DNA from: a virus
Length of the DNA stretch: 21,650 nt
Virus record (IMG/VR): IMGVR_UViG_3300042383_000463
Span: 1-21,650 of that record
Reading direction: 5' to 3' (one strand)
Positions 1-5,621 of this stretch are shown here, piece after piece (the first letter of the stretch is position 1; each line of letters starts with the position of its first letter). The translations under genes were made by a program, and so were the position numbers. The notes under the pieces are model-generated. The model was given only the letters and a program-made list of their open reading frames with translations, was not told where the DNA came from and ran no database searches.

Positions 1-213
1 GCGGTCTTCGCACTTGGCCTTGGCGGCTTGGCTGTATCGATTGGTCGCAAGGACGCGACCATCGATCAGCACAGCGGGCAACTGACTGAACTGAAGTCCA
101 TCACGAGTGACCTCGTGCGTGCGCAGTTGAGTCTGAGCGGCAACGATCAAGTCACGGCCCAACGCCTTCAGGAACTGGAGCGTCGCCTTGCCACGCTTGA
201 AGCCAAGCGATAA
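1..213 (+). CDS. C-terminal part of a small membrane-anchored coiled-coil protein (5' end outside window)
   Basis: The frame is open from base 1 to a TAA stop at 211-213, so only the last 70 residues are visible. They begin with a hydrophobic, Gly/Ala/Leu-rich stretch (AVFALGLGGLAVSIG) that looks like the end of a transmembrane helix. A polar region follows, with heptad-like Leu spacing and an ending of QELERRLATLEAKR, which suggests a coiled coil. An internal ATG exists at 28, but it would start inside the hydrophobic stretch, so I read the gene as truncated by the window edge. It overlaps the metallophosphoesterase gene by 26 bases. Small one-helix plus coiled-coil proteins are common near phage lysis genes, but no family can be named. 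Confidence 0.6.
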   Translation, partial: AVFALGLGGLAVSIGRKDATIDQHSGQLTELKSITSDLVRAQLSLSGNDQVTAQRLQELERRLATLEAKR

Positions 214-1123
214 GAAGAAGCCGCTTCCGTTTCGCGTCGAGCAGAAGACGCGCAACATCCACATAGTCGAGATGCAAGCCGATGCGCGGGCGGGATGGGA
301 GCAATGGTTCCTGCTCCGATCGGACGCGCACCATGACAACCCGCACAGCGACCACGATCTTGAGCGCAAGCACCTTCGCGAGTGCGAGCAACGCAACGCA
401 GGATGGATCGACTTCGGTGACCTCTTCTGTGCGATGGCCGGCAAGGCTGATCCACGCCGCGCCAAGCACGGTGTGACGCGCGACGAGCACGCAATCGCAA
501 ACGACTACTTTGATTCACTCGTGCGCCATGCGACCAACTTCTATGAACCCTTCGCGCATCGGTGTGTGCTGATCGCTCGTGGAAATCACGAGACTGGCGT
601 GCTCAAGAACCAAGAGACCGACCTCACAGAGCGATTGACCGAACGCTTGAGCGAGCGCATCGGCGCGCCAGTTCTGTCTGGTGGCTACGGTGGCTTTATC
701 CAGTTCAAGACAAAGGTCGCCAACGGCGTCAACACCCTCACGATGGCCTACTTCCACGGCAGCGGTGGTGGAGGCATGATGACCTTCGACACGCTGCGAG
801 TGCGAAGGCAAGCATCGTTCCAGCCAGATGCGGATGTGCTTGTGTGCGGTCATGTGCATGAGCGATGGTGGCTGCAGACCGCGCGCTATCGCTTGCGAAC
901 CAACAACGGCAACTATCGCGTGACCGTTGAGCCGCAGCACCATGTTCGCACTGGCACTTACAAGCAGGAGCACGGCGATGGATTCGGTGGATGGGCGACC
1001 GAGAAGGGAATGCCACCGAAGCCAACGGGTGCAATCTGGATGCGTCTCTTCATGCGGCACCTTGAGAAGGTGAACGGCAACTCCATCTGGAGACTTGAAT
1101 GCGAGTTCCACGAGGCATCGTGA
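188..1123 (+). CDS. calcineurin-like metallophosphoesterase
   Basis: This 311-residue protein carries the ordered metal-binding blocks of the calcineurin-like phosphoesterase superfamily. They are SDAHHD near residues 45-50 (D-x-H), DFGD near 75-78 (GD), RGNHE near 131-135 (GNHE), an FHG near 190, and CGHVHE near 220 (GHxH). Proteins with this full set are two-metal phosphodiesterases or phosphatases; the substrate cannot be read from sequence. The start is a TTG at 188, with GGAG seven bases upstream inside the preceding gene. An in-frame ATG at 272 would remove only a poorly conserved, Lys-rich leader. The end overlaps the next gene, so the two are probably translationally coupled. Phage copies of this fold have been linked to nucleic-acid processing or host takeover, but that role is inference here. 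Confidence 0.85.
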   Translation: MPRLKPSDKKKPLPFRVEQKTRNIHIVEMQADARAGWEQWFLLRSDAHHDNPHSDHDLERKHLRECEQRNAGWIDFGDLFCAMAGKADPRRAKHGVTRDEHAIANDYFDSLVRHATNFYEPFAHRCVLIARGNHETGVLKNQETDLTERLTERLSERIGAPVLSGGYGGFIQFKTKVANGVNTLTMAYFHGSGGGGMMTFDTLRVRRQASFQPDADVLVCGHVHERWWLQTARYRLRTNNGNYRVTVEPQHHVRTGTYKQEHGDGFGGWATEKGMPPKPTGAIWMRLFMRHLEKVNGNSIWRLECEFHEAS

Positions 1124-1419
1124 GCATCCGCATCCGCGTGCGCGATCGCGTCTACACGATTCGCTTCATGCCAGCACGCGCGATGAACAAGGACTGGGGT
1201 CGCTGCTACTTCCCTCCCGGTCGCCATCCACTCATTGAAGTGCGACGCACCCTGACTGGACGCAACATGATCGACACTATCGCTCACGAAGTCTTGCATG
1301 CGTGTCAGCCTGACATGTCAGAGCAAGGCGTTGAAGAAACTGCTGGCGCAATCGCACGCGCGCTGTACGCTGCTGGCTGTCGCATGACTCGCAACCTCAA
1401 CACAAAGGAGAAGCCATGA
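1099..1419 (+). CDS. small zincin-like protein with HEVLH motif
   Basis: A 106-residue protein whose only recognisable signature is AHEVLHAC at about residues 62-69, the HExxH zinc-binding motif of metallopeptidases. A downstream Glu pair in EETAGAIARAL (near 79-80) could supply the third ligand, an arrangement resembling SprT-like or minimal zincin domains. The rest is basic, with a beta-rich N-terminus. Two starts are credible. ATG 1099 has GGAG six bases upstream. GTG 1120 has GAGG upstream and forms a GTGA overlap with the metallophosphoesterase stop, like other junctions in this genome. The stop overlaps the next gene as ATGA. Either a small protease or a metal-binding structural protein is possible; activity is unproven. 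Confidence 0.65.
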   Translation: MRVPRGIVSIRIRVRDRVYTIRFMPARAMNKDWGRCYFPPGRHPLIEVRRTLTGRNMIDTIAHEVLHACQPDMSEQGVEETAGAIARALYAAGCRMTRNLNTKEKP

Positions 1420-1544
1420 TGCTTGCAACGATGGAAAGTCTGATCGGGTCGATTTGGTTCGGTGTCGGCGCTTTGCTTGCTGGATACATCGCCGGGCACA
1501 TCGTGCCTGTCAGCCGCGTCGCCGAGTGGTTCGGACGCAAGTGA
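1416..1544 (+). CDS. 42-residue single-span membrane protein
   Basis: This short gene is joined to its neighbours at both ends: its ATG overlaps the preceding stop as ATGA, and its TGA overlaps the next start as GTGA. A strong Shine-Dalgarno AAAGGAG sits at 1404-1410, five bases before the start. The product has one hydrophobic segment, roughly residues 9-32 (LIGSIWFGVGALLAGYIAGH), followed by a short basic tail ending FGRK. Size, topology and position immediately before a lipoprotein would suit a small holin-like or pinholin-like protein. There is no sequence signature that proves this, so it should be read as a small membrane protein of unknown function. Confidence 0.65.
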   Translation: MMLATMESLIGSIWFGVGALLAGYIAGHIVPVSRVAEWFGRK

Positions 1545-2053
1545 TCACTGGTCGCCCACTCGCTTGCGTTGCAGCCCTCGCCATCACGGTGGCGAGTGGC
1601 TGCAGCGCGTCGCATCGCATCGCACAAAAGGCCAGCAGCATTCGTGAGAGTGCAGACTCAATCATCGATGCCACTGATCGAATGGATGAGGCCTCGCCTG
1701 ATGTCCAACTCGTGCGAGCCGAGGCCGAGCAGATTCGACATCAAGTGTCGGACATACATGGTGCGTTGCCCGGTGTACGAGATGTCGTGCCTGCTTGGCT
1801 AACGCTCCTCACATGGATCGCGATCGCTGCAGTTGGTGCGTGCGCGGTCTGGGTGTTGACTGCGAGCGGTGCACTGTCTGCGATTCGCATCGCGATCGGT
1901 TGGTTGCCACGACGCAAAGTGGTCGAAGCAGAGATGGCAGCAGCAACGATTGATGCCAATGCGCCTGAGACGGTGCGAGAGTTTGTCGCGATGAAACGCG
2001 GCACCGATCGCGAGTTCGATGCGGCTTTTCAAAGAGCCAAAAAAGGCTTGTGA
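1541..2053 (+). CDS. lipoprotein with coiled coil and transmembrane segment (u-spanin-like topology)
   Basis: I start this gene at GTG 1541, which overlaps the preceding stop as GTGA. The longer open frame upstream encodes an Arg-rich stretch that is only the shadow of the membrane-protein gene. From 1541 the 170-residue product begins with a signal peptide ending in VASGC, a lipobox with the modified Cys at residue 21. Residues 22-83 are polar and helical. Residues 84-108 form a clear transmembrane helix, extended by a hydrophobic stretch to about 122 and then RRK. The last 45 or so residues are charged and probably cytoplasmic. An outer-membrane lipid anchor plus an inner-membrane helix is the plan of unimolecular spanins, although those normally end at the helix. 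An alternative is a generic lipoprotein. Confidence 0.6.
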   Translation: MITGRPLACVAALAITVASGCSASHRIAQKASSIRESADSIIDATDRMDEASPDVQLVRAEAEQIRHQVSDIHGALPGVRDVVPAWLTLLTWIAIAAVGACAVWVLTASGALSAIRIAIGWLPRRKVVEAEMAAATIDANAPETVREFVAMKRGTDREFDAAFQRAKKGL

Positions 2054-2062
2054 AACAAGCCT
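2039..2062 (-). terminator. hairpin with A-tract 5' of stem: possible leftward terminator at end of left gene cluster
   Basis: A perfect 7-bp stem AGGCTTG (2044-2050) / CAAGCCT (2056-2062) with a five-base loop spans the stop codon of the lipoprotein gene. On the + strand six A residues (2039-2044) precede it and no T-run follows. On the - strand the same hairpin is followed by six T residues, the form of an intrinsic terminator. It could block leftward transcripts, or act on the + strand only as an mRNA end-protecting hairpin. Confidence 0.5.
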
Positions 2063-2063
2063 A

Positions 2064-2092
2064 TGTACAGAAGCATGGTTTCATGTCATAAT
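2064..2092 (+). promoter_or_regulatory. candidate extended -10 promoter
   Basis: CATAAT at 2087-2092 is preceded by TG at 2084-2085, giving an extended -10 (TGTCATAAT). Exactly 17 bases upstream lies TGTACA (2064-2069), a 4-of-6 match to the sigma-70 -35 box. It lies just after the left cluster and faces the operon with the repeated hairpin elements, about 500 bases before the first gene. The assignment rests on pattern only. Confidence 0.35.
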
Positions 2093-2503
2093 GCTTGCTG
2101 TTCGATCTTTGACATCCCGGCTGGATTACAAGTGCACCGCCGCCCAGCGCTCCGAACAAGCGCATCTGGGACTGGCGAGCAGCCCCGCACAACTCTGACG
2201 AGCGTGAAGCGACGACTCAGAGTGGCGAGGAGAAGCAGGACTGACGGCAAGCCTCGTACGCGAGTCGCGCCGACCACCTTCCCCTTCTAACGCAGCGAGC
2301 ACCCAGCCGGACAAGCAGACGCGAGTGACGACGCGCAGGACAGGCGATAGCGAAGAGCAACGACCCGCCCCTGCAACGCGACACGAAGCGACGAACAGAG
2401 TCTCAAGTAGTAGTACCGCCAACGCGATTGAAGTGAGAGCCAATCGGTTGTGAGCGGGCAGTGACCTGCGCGAGACGGATCGAACACCAATAGCGCGAAG
2501 AAC
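2093..2503. other. intergenic stretch without a convincing gene
   Basis: About 410 bases between the candidate promoter and the first repeated element. Open frames here encode only Arg/Ser/Thr-rich, low-complexity peptides with no family resemblance and no good ribosome site. The + strand is purine-rich with many recurrences of GCGAC/GCGAG-type words. TTGACA occurs at 2109-2114 but lacks a matching -10. If the candidate promoter at 2064-2092 is real, this is a long untranslated leader, and could hold a non-coding RNA or protein-binding sites. I see no tRNA and no long perfect hairpin. Confidence 0.4.
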
Positions 2504-2586
2504 AACCACGCCAGCCGTCGAGTCAGACGGCTGGCTGGTTCTTGTTCGCGGAACAAGATGCACACCACCAACGCGGCAACCGCCGC
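2504..2586 (+). repeat. three-hairpin intergenic element, copy A (divergent)
   Basis: This is the first and most divergent of six related elements. Hairpin 1 is CCAGCCGTC (2511-2519) / GACGGCTGG (2526-2534), closed outside by AACCA (2504-2508) / TGGTT (2536-2540). Hairpin 2 is CTTGTTC (2541-2547) / GAACAAG (2551-2557) with loop GCG, extendable by one T-A pair. A linker without G (2561-2572) follows. Hairpin 3 is GCGGC (2573-2577) / GCCGC (2582-2586), directly abutting AAGGA and the ATG at 2599. All three stems pair perfectly even though stems 1 and 2 differ in sequence from the other copies. Confidence 0.85.
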
Positions 2587-2598
2587 AAGGACACTCAC

Positions 2599-2973
2599 AT
2601 GAAGAACACGCACAACCTCGCTCGCCGTTTCAACATCGTCAACGCCGCAACCAGCAACTGCCTGCTCGACCTCGTGAAGCGATACGAAGAAGCCGCAGAA
2701 GATCAGCAGGTCGCATCAACGCTCGCAGATCAGATCAGTGCTCTGGACGAGCAGATCAACGAACTGGATCAACTCGACCATCTGACTGCAAAGCAGGAAG
2801 CGAAGCTCAAGAGCCTCACGAAGAAGGTCGAGGCTCTGGTGAAGAAACTGGAAGCAGCAGAGAGCGACTGCGAGATGAGCGCGAAGTCAGTCGAGTACTA
2901 CCTCAATCACATGATGGATCAGATGAATCGACACATCGACAACCTTGAGTACCAGTTCAACGGCTGCAAGTGA
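2599..2973 (+). CDS. small coiled-coil protein of unknown function
   Basis: The start is ATG 2599, with AAGGA at 2587-2591 immediately after hairpin 3 of element A. The open frame extends further upstream, but only through the hairpins. The 124-residue product begins with a basic patch (MKNTHNLARRF). Residues 40-90 are a clear coiled coil with repeated L/I/V heptads and many Glu, Lys and Gln. A more polar C-terminus follows, with YYLNHMMDQMNRHIDNLEYQF. It has no signal peptide or membrane segment. It is the first gene in a run of small unknown genes each preceded by the same RNA-like element, which suggests shared expression. Such small cytoplasmic coiled-coil proteins early in a phage operon are often host-takeover factors, but nothing here shows that. 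Confidence 0.75.
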   Translation: MKNTHNLARRFNIVNAATSNCLLDLVKRYEEAAEDQQVASTLADQISALDEQINELDQLDHLTAKQEAKLKSLTKKVEALVKKLEAAESDCEMSAKSVEYYLNHMMDQMNRHIDNLEYQFNGCK

Positions 2974-2981
2974 AGTGACAA

Positions 2982-3060
2982 GCCACGCACGCCGTCGAGC
3001 GACGGCGTGCTGGCCTGCAACTTCGCAGGACTCACTACACCCCAACGCGGCAATCGCCGC
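2982..3060 (+). repeat. three-hairpin intergenic element, copy B
   Basis: Hairpin 1 is GCACGCCGTC (2987-2996) / GACGGCGTGC (3001-3010) with loop GAGC, plus an outer GCCA (2982-2985) / TGGC (3011-3014) beyond a one-base C bulge. Hairpin 2 is CCTGC (3014-3018) / GCAGG (3025-3029). The linker CTCACTACACCCCAAC (3031-3046) has no G. Hairpin 3 is GCGGC (3047-3051) / GCCGC (3056-3060), followed with no gap by AAGGAG (3061-3066). It fills nearly the whole space between the flanking genes. Confidence 0.9.
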
Positions 3061-3072
3061 AAGGAGTCACTC

Positions 3073-3411
3073 ATGTCCGCTCTCTACGCCACCATCAATG
3101 ATTGCGCCGCCAAGAACAAGCCCACGGGTCGTGGGCATCGCAGCATCGCCGCGACTGTCAAGGATTGGGACTTCAAGATCGAGGCAACGCTTGAAGCCGC
3201 GCCGAAGGGTGCAGAGGTCGACACTTGGGCGACCATCACCGTGACTGATCTGCGCAGCGGCGAGTCGATCGAGATCGCCTCTGACGAACTGCCTCGCATC
3301 TTCAAGCAGGCCAAGGCACGCAAGGAGAAGCAAGAGCGCGAAGAGGCAGCGATCAGCAAGTTGCTGCTCGATCGCGAGACCGCTGCGTTTGCACTCGACG
3401 CGGTGCGTTGA
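3073..3411 (+). CDS. small protein of unknown function
   Basis: The start is ATG 3073, six bases after AAGGAG at 3061-3066. Longer frames would run through element B. The product is 112 residues. The N-terminal part (about 1-75) looks like a compact beta-rich domain, with alternating hydrophobic and polar residues in VDTWATITVTDL and SGESIEIASDEL. The C-terminal part (about 80-105) is a highly charged helix, KQAKARKEKQEREEAA. I recognise no family, catalytic motif or metal site. It sits between elements B and C and is presumably co-expressed with the neighbouring small genes. Confidence 0.7.
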   Translation: MSALYATINDCAAKNKPTGRGHRSIAATVKDWDFKIEATLEAAPKGAEVDTWATITVTDLRSGESIEIASDELPRIFKQAKARKEKQEREEAAISKLLLDRETAAFALDAVR

Positions 3412-3419
3412 CGGCACAA

Positions 3420-3495
3420 GCCACGCACGCTCGCACTCGCGAGCGTGCTGGCCTGCATCGTCGCAGGACTCACTACATCAACGCGGCACAGCCGC
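3420..3495 (+). repeat. three-hairpin intergenic element, copy C
   Basis: Hairpin 1 is GCACGCTCGC (3425-3434) / GCGAGCGTGC (3439-3448) with loop ACTC and outer GCCA (3420-3423) / TGGC (3449-3452). The inner stem differs from copy B on both arms, so pairing is preserved. Hairpin 2 is CCTGC (3452-3456) / GCAGG (3463-3467). The linker is ACTCACTACATCAAC (3468-3482). Hairpin 3 is GCGGC (3483-3487) / GCCGC (3491-3495), loop ACA. The ribosome site of the following gene is weak. Confidence 0.9.
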
Positions 3496-3509
3496 AGAAC
3501 GGAAACGCC

Positions 3510-3878
3510 ATGAGCCTGAATTGGAACCTCACAAAAATTCGCAATCGTGATGTCGTGTGTTGGGAGCGTGATGAACATGGATACAACAACATCAGTGGCG
3601 TGACACACACCATCATCTTCGCAACTATGGCAGTCGACCTCGGAGAGATCAGCGCGAAGAATGTGGACGAGTGGCTCGTGCGACTGCAGTGCATTGGTCG
3701 CGTCTACGCCGACAACGGCTGGTCATCCATCACGCGCCAGCAACTGACGGACCACATCGGCCTGAGCACCAATGTCTCCAACAAGACGCGCAAGCAGTTC
3801 TTGAGCAAGATGAGCCAAGCACTCGAGCGTGAGTGTGTGAGCGAAGTCAAGCGCTCTGCTGAACTTGCTGGCATGTAA
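3510..3878 (+). CDS. small protein of unknown function
   Basis: The start is ATG 3510 after hairpin 3 of element C; the only ribosome-site-like sequence is ACGGA at 3499-3503, so initiation may be weak or depend on the hairpin. The product has 122 residues. It is rich in aromatic and charged residues early (MSLNWNLTKIRNRDVVCWERD), and its second half is mostly helical, with an Arg/Lys-rich stretch near residues 95-105. No known domain is visible. Its last codons, encoding RSAELAG plus Met, are nearly the same in DNA and protein as the end of the gene at 4703-4984, and both stops are followed by copies of the same element. This points to duplication of the 3' end together with the element. Confidence 0.7.
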   Translation: MSLNWNLTKIRNRDVVCWERDEHGYNNISGVTHTIIFATMAVDLGEISAKNVDEWLVRLQCIGRVYADNGWSSITRQQLTDHIGLSTNVSNKTRKQFLSKMSQALERECVSEVKRSAELAGM

Positions 3879-3886
3879 CGAAGCAA

Positions 3887-3977
3887 GCCACGCACGCCGT
3901 CAAGGGACGGCGTGCTGGCCTGCATCGTTGCAGGATCATCACTCATCTCACTTCATCATCCAATGCCGCCCAGCGGC
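3887..3977 (+). repeat. three-hairpin intergenic element, copy D
   Basis: Hairpin 1 is GCACGCCGTC (3892-3901) / GACGGCGTGC (3906-3915), loop AAGG, outer GCCA (3887-3890) / TGGC (3916-3919). Hairpin 2 is CCTGCA (3919-3924) / TGCAGG (3929-3934). The linker (3936-3964) is the longest of the six copies and contains no G. Hairpin 3 is GCCGC (3965-3969) / GCGGC (3973-3977), with the arms swapped relative to copies A-C. AGGAG (3978-3982) follows directly. Similarity with copy E extends upstream into the end of the preceding gene. Confidence 0.9.
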
Positions 3978-3988
3978 AGGAGATCACT

Positions 3989-4516
3989 ATGGGTTTCATC
4001 AAGACCGCGTATCGCGCCATGCAGACTCGTTTCGCAGCATTCATGTGGGCACACGCAGACGAAGACTTCGTGCAGCGGTGCATCAGCGAATGCGTTGGAG
4101 TCATCGACATTGATGACATGGCGCAAGAAGCCAGTGAGCGCATCATCGATGCTGTTGACCTTGAAGGCATCACTCGCGAAGTGGAGCAGTCACTCATCGA
4201 GAACACCGATGTGGACACAGACGACATCGTTGAGAAGATCGTCTACAACCTCAGCACCGACGACATCGAGCGCATGGTCACGGATGAGTTGGTGCAGAAC
4301 ATCAGCGTGAGTCAATGCACGGATGCGATCGTTGAGACGGTCGGCGACGAAGTCAAGGACGACTGCATCGAGCAGATCATGGAGCAGATCGAGGATCAGC
4401 GCGAAGGATGGGCAGAGGTGATTGCGCAGCGTCTGGTCAAGAATGATGCGTTCCTGACTGCGATCGCAATCGCATTGGTGCGCAACAGCACGGAGGCGAC
4501 TAATGCGAAGGCATAA
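3989..4516 (+). CDS. acidic, helical protein of unknown function
   Basis: ATG 3989 follows AGGAG (3978-3982) with a six-base spacer. The 175-residue product starts with a short basic amphipathic segment (MGFIKTAYRAMQTRF). Its middle is strongly acidic: between about residues 45 and 140 it alternates short Asp/Glu-rich stretches with Ile/Val/Leu, as in DVDTDDIVEKIVYNL and DDIERMVTDELVQNI. The pattern looks like a repeated helical unit of roughly 20 residues. High negative charge and phage context would fit a DNA-mimic or an inhibitor of a nucleic-acid-binding host protein, but that is speculation. The gene ends 14 bases inside the sigma-like gene, so the two are probably coupled. Confidence 0.75.
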   Translation: MGFIKTAYRAMQTRFAAFMWAHADEDFVQRCISECVGVIDIDDMAQEASERIIDAVDLEGITREVEQSLIENTDVDTDDIVEKIVYNLSTDDIERMVTDELVQNISVSQCTDAIVETVGDEVKDDCIEQIMEQIEDQREGWAEVIAQRLVKNDAFLTAIAIALVRNSTEATNAKA

Positions 4517-4706
4517 GTGCTGCGCACCATCGATCGCGGTGCGACCGAACTGGTGGCGCGCGCACCTGCAGCCTGTTCGCAGCAGCGAGCAGGTCGCAGC
4601 CATGCTCGGGATTAGTGTCAACGCGGTGCGATCTCACGAATCAACAGCCATTCGCAAGTTGCGATCGGCACTCAAGAAACTCAACACGACAAGGAGACTG
4701 GCATGA
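4503..4706 (+). CDS. stand-alone sigma-70 region 4-like HTH protein
   Basis: This 67-residue protein has SSEQVAAMLGISVNAVRSHE followed by STAIRKLRSALKKL at about residues 27-60. The spacing matches the helix-turn-helix of sigma-70 region 4, which contacts -35 promoter DNA (compare the pattern E-x-V-x-x-x-L-G-x-S-x-x-x-V-R-x-x-E-x-x-A-x-x-K-L-R). No region 2 is present upstream, so this is a single domain rather than a complete sigma factor. The start ATG 4503 has GGAGG at 4493-4497 inside the preceding gene. The stop overlaps the next start as ATGA. Likely roles are redirecting host RNA polymerase or acting as a small DNA-binding regulator; a generic LuxR/sigma-like HTH cannot be excluded. 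Confidence 0.7.
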   Translation: MRRHKCCAPSIAVRPNWWRAHLQPVRSSEQVAAMLGISVNAVRSHESTAIRKLRSALKKLNTTRRLA

Positions 4707-4984
4707 TGGGTAGCAAGCACTTTGAACATCTGATGCACTGCCTGCGCAGCAAAGCTGCGAAGGACATGAAGGCCAATGAGGAGTACGCGGTGGTCGCGTT
4801 GCGTCGGCTTCGCCTCGGCAAGGACTGCGAGCGCATTCTGCAGTCGCTGTCGAGAGGGGCGACCAGCCCCACCGAGATCGCACGCGACCTCGGATGGGAT
4901 CCACCGCTGGTCGTCCTTGAGCCACTCGATGTCGCTGCGAAGCGATGGCTCGACAAGCGGTCGGCTGAACTTGCTGGTGAGTAA
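4703..4984 (+). CDS. small protein, possible winged helix-turn-helix
   Basis: ATG 4703 overlaps the sigma-like gene stop (ATGA) and has AAGGAG at 4691-4696. The 93-residue product is basic at its N-terminus. From about residue 40 it reads CERILQSLSRGATSPTEIAR followed by DLGWDPPLVVLEPLDVAAKR. The Leu/Gly spacing around SPTEIARDLGW resembles the helix-turn-helix of winged-helix regulators (x-S-x-x-E-I-A-x-x-L-G). Pairing with a region 4-like protein suggests that the two regulate transcription, but no partner or target is visible. The C-terminal RSAELAG plus Glu is shared with the gene ending at 3878. Confidence 0.65.
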   Translation: MMGSKHFEHLMHCLRSKAAKDMKANEEYAVVALRRLRLGKDCERILQSLSRGATSPTEIARDLGWDPPLVVLEPLDVAAKRWLDKRSAELAGE

Positions 4985-4992
4985 CGAAGCAA

Positions 4993-5068
4993 GCCACGCA
5001 CGCCGTCTCGTGACGGCGTGCTGGCCTGCATCGTGCAGGATGTTCACTACACAACGCCGCATTGCGGC
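4993..5068 (+). repeat. three-hairpin intergenic element, copy E
   Basis: Hairpin 1 is GCACGCCGTC (4998-5007) / GACGGCGTGC (5012-5021), loop TCGT, outer GCCA (4993-4996) / TGGC (5022-5025). Hairpin 2 is CCTGCA (5025-5030) / TGCAGG (5034-5039), loop TCG, one base shorter than copy D. The linker TTCACTACACAAC (5043-5055) lacks G. Hairpin 3 is GCCGC (5056-5060) / GCGGC (5064-5068), loop ATT. The downstream ribosome site is weak (AGAAAGA). Confidence 0.9.
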
Positions 5069-5082
5069 AGAAAGATTGACAC

Positions 5083-5613
5083 ATGGTTGCAAGCAATACA
5101 CAGATGGTCAGCACGCAGTTCAATCAGTACGGCTTCGGGCGCGACAGGAAGCGAGTTGATCGGCAAGCGCTGATCTCGGCGCGACGCGACGGCATCGCGC
5201 AACTGATGGAGAGTGGCATCCCGGAGATGGATGCGATGCTGAAGTGGGACTTTGAAATGGCACCAATGACTACTGATGCTGAGAAGTTGAAGTTGGTCTG
5301 CGTGCATGACATCTTGCCAGAGTCTATGAGCGAAGCGGAGGCATACGCCGCAAGCCTCGCTCAGAACAACGCACTCGGACTTCGCGCGTGCCTGATCGAC
5401 ACGATTGAAGGCCTCGCAGACCTCGGCACATTCCTCATCAATACAGACTCCTACAGCGATGCCGAGTTGATGGTGAAGCTGTGGAAGCAGGTGCTGCGAG
5501 ATGTCATTCATGACATTCCGCCCGGATGCTGTGCGGAGTTCATCGACATGGATCAGCACCGGATTCGTGATGCGAAGGTGGTCGACCGAGATCGCTGGAT
5601 GCCAAAGCCATAA
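5083..5613 (+). CDS. protein of unknown function
   Basis: ATG 5083 lies 14 bases after hairpin 3 of element E, and only a poor Shine-Dalgarno (AGAAAGA, 5069-5075) precedes it. The 176-residue product begins with a flexible Ser/Asn/Gln-rich leader and a basic segment (GRDRKRVDRQALISARRDG). A mainly helical, acidic middle follows, then a C-terminus with PPGCCAEFIDMDQHRIRDAK. There is no transmembrane segment, signal peptide, nucleotide-binding motif or metal-binding cluster that I recognise. It shares neighbours and an element-type leader with the other small genes here. Confidence 0.7.
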   Translation: MVASNTQMVSTQFNQYGFGRDRKRVDRQALISARRDGIAQLMESGIPEMDAMLKWDFEMAPMTTDAEKLKLVCVHDILPESMSEAEAYAASLAQNNALGLRACLIDTIEGLADLGTFLINTDSYSDAELMVKLWKQVLRDVIHDIPPGCCAEFIDMDQHRIRDAKVVDRDRWMPKP

Positions 5614-5621
5614 CGAAGCAA

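Noticed and set aside
2109-2114. TTGACA as a -35 box
   Set aside because: No -10-like hexamer lies 15-19 bases downstream.
2204-2290. GTG-started 28-codon very basic peptide
   Set aside because: No Shine-Dalgarno, composition mirrors the purine-rich DNA, and no neighbouring frame supports coding.
2325-2453. GTG-started 42-codon frame in the leader
   Set aside because: Ser/Thr/Arg-rich low-complexity product with no ribosome site; more likely a chance frame.
2126-2613. Long - strand open frames across the leader and element A
   Set aside because: Their translations are rich in Arg, Ser, Cys and Leu with no domain, and they cross the hairpins of element A.
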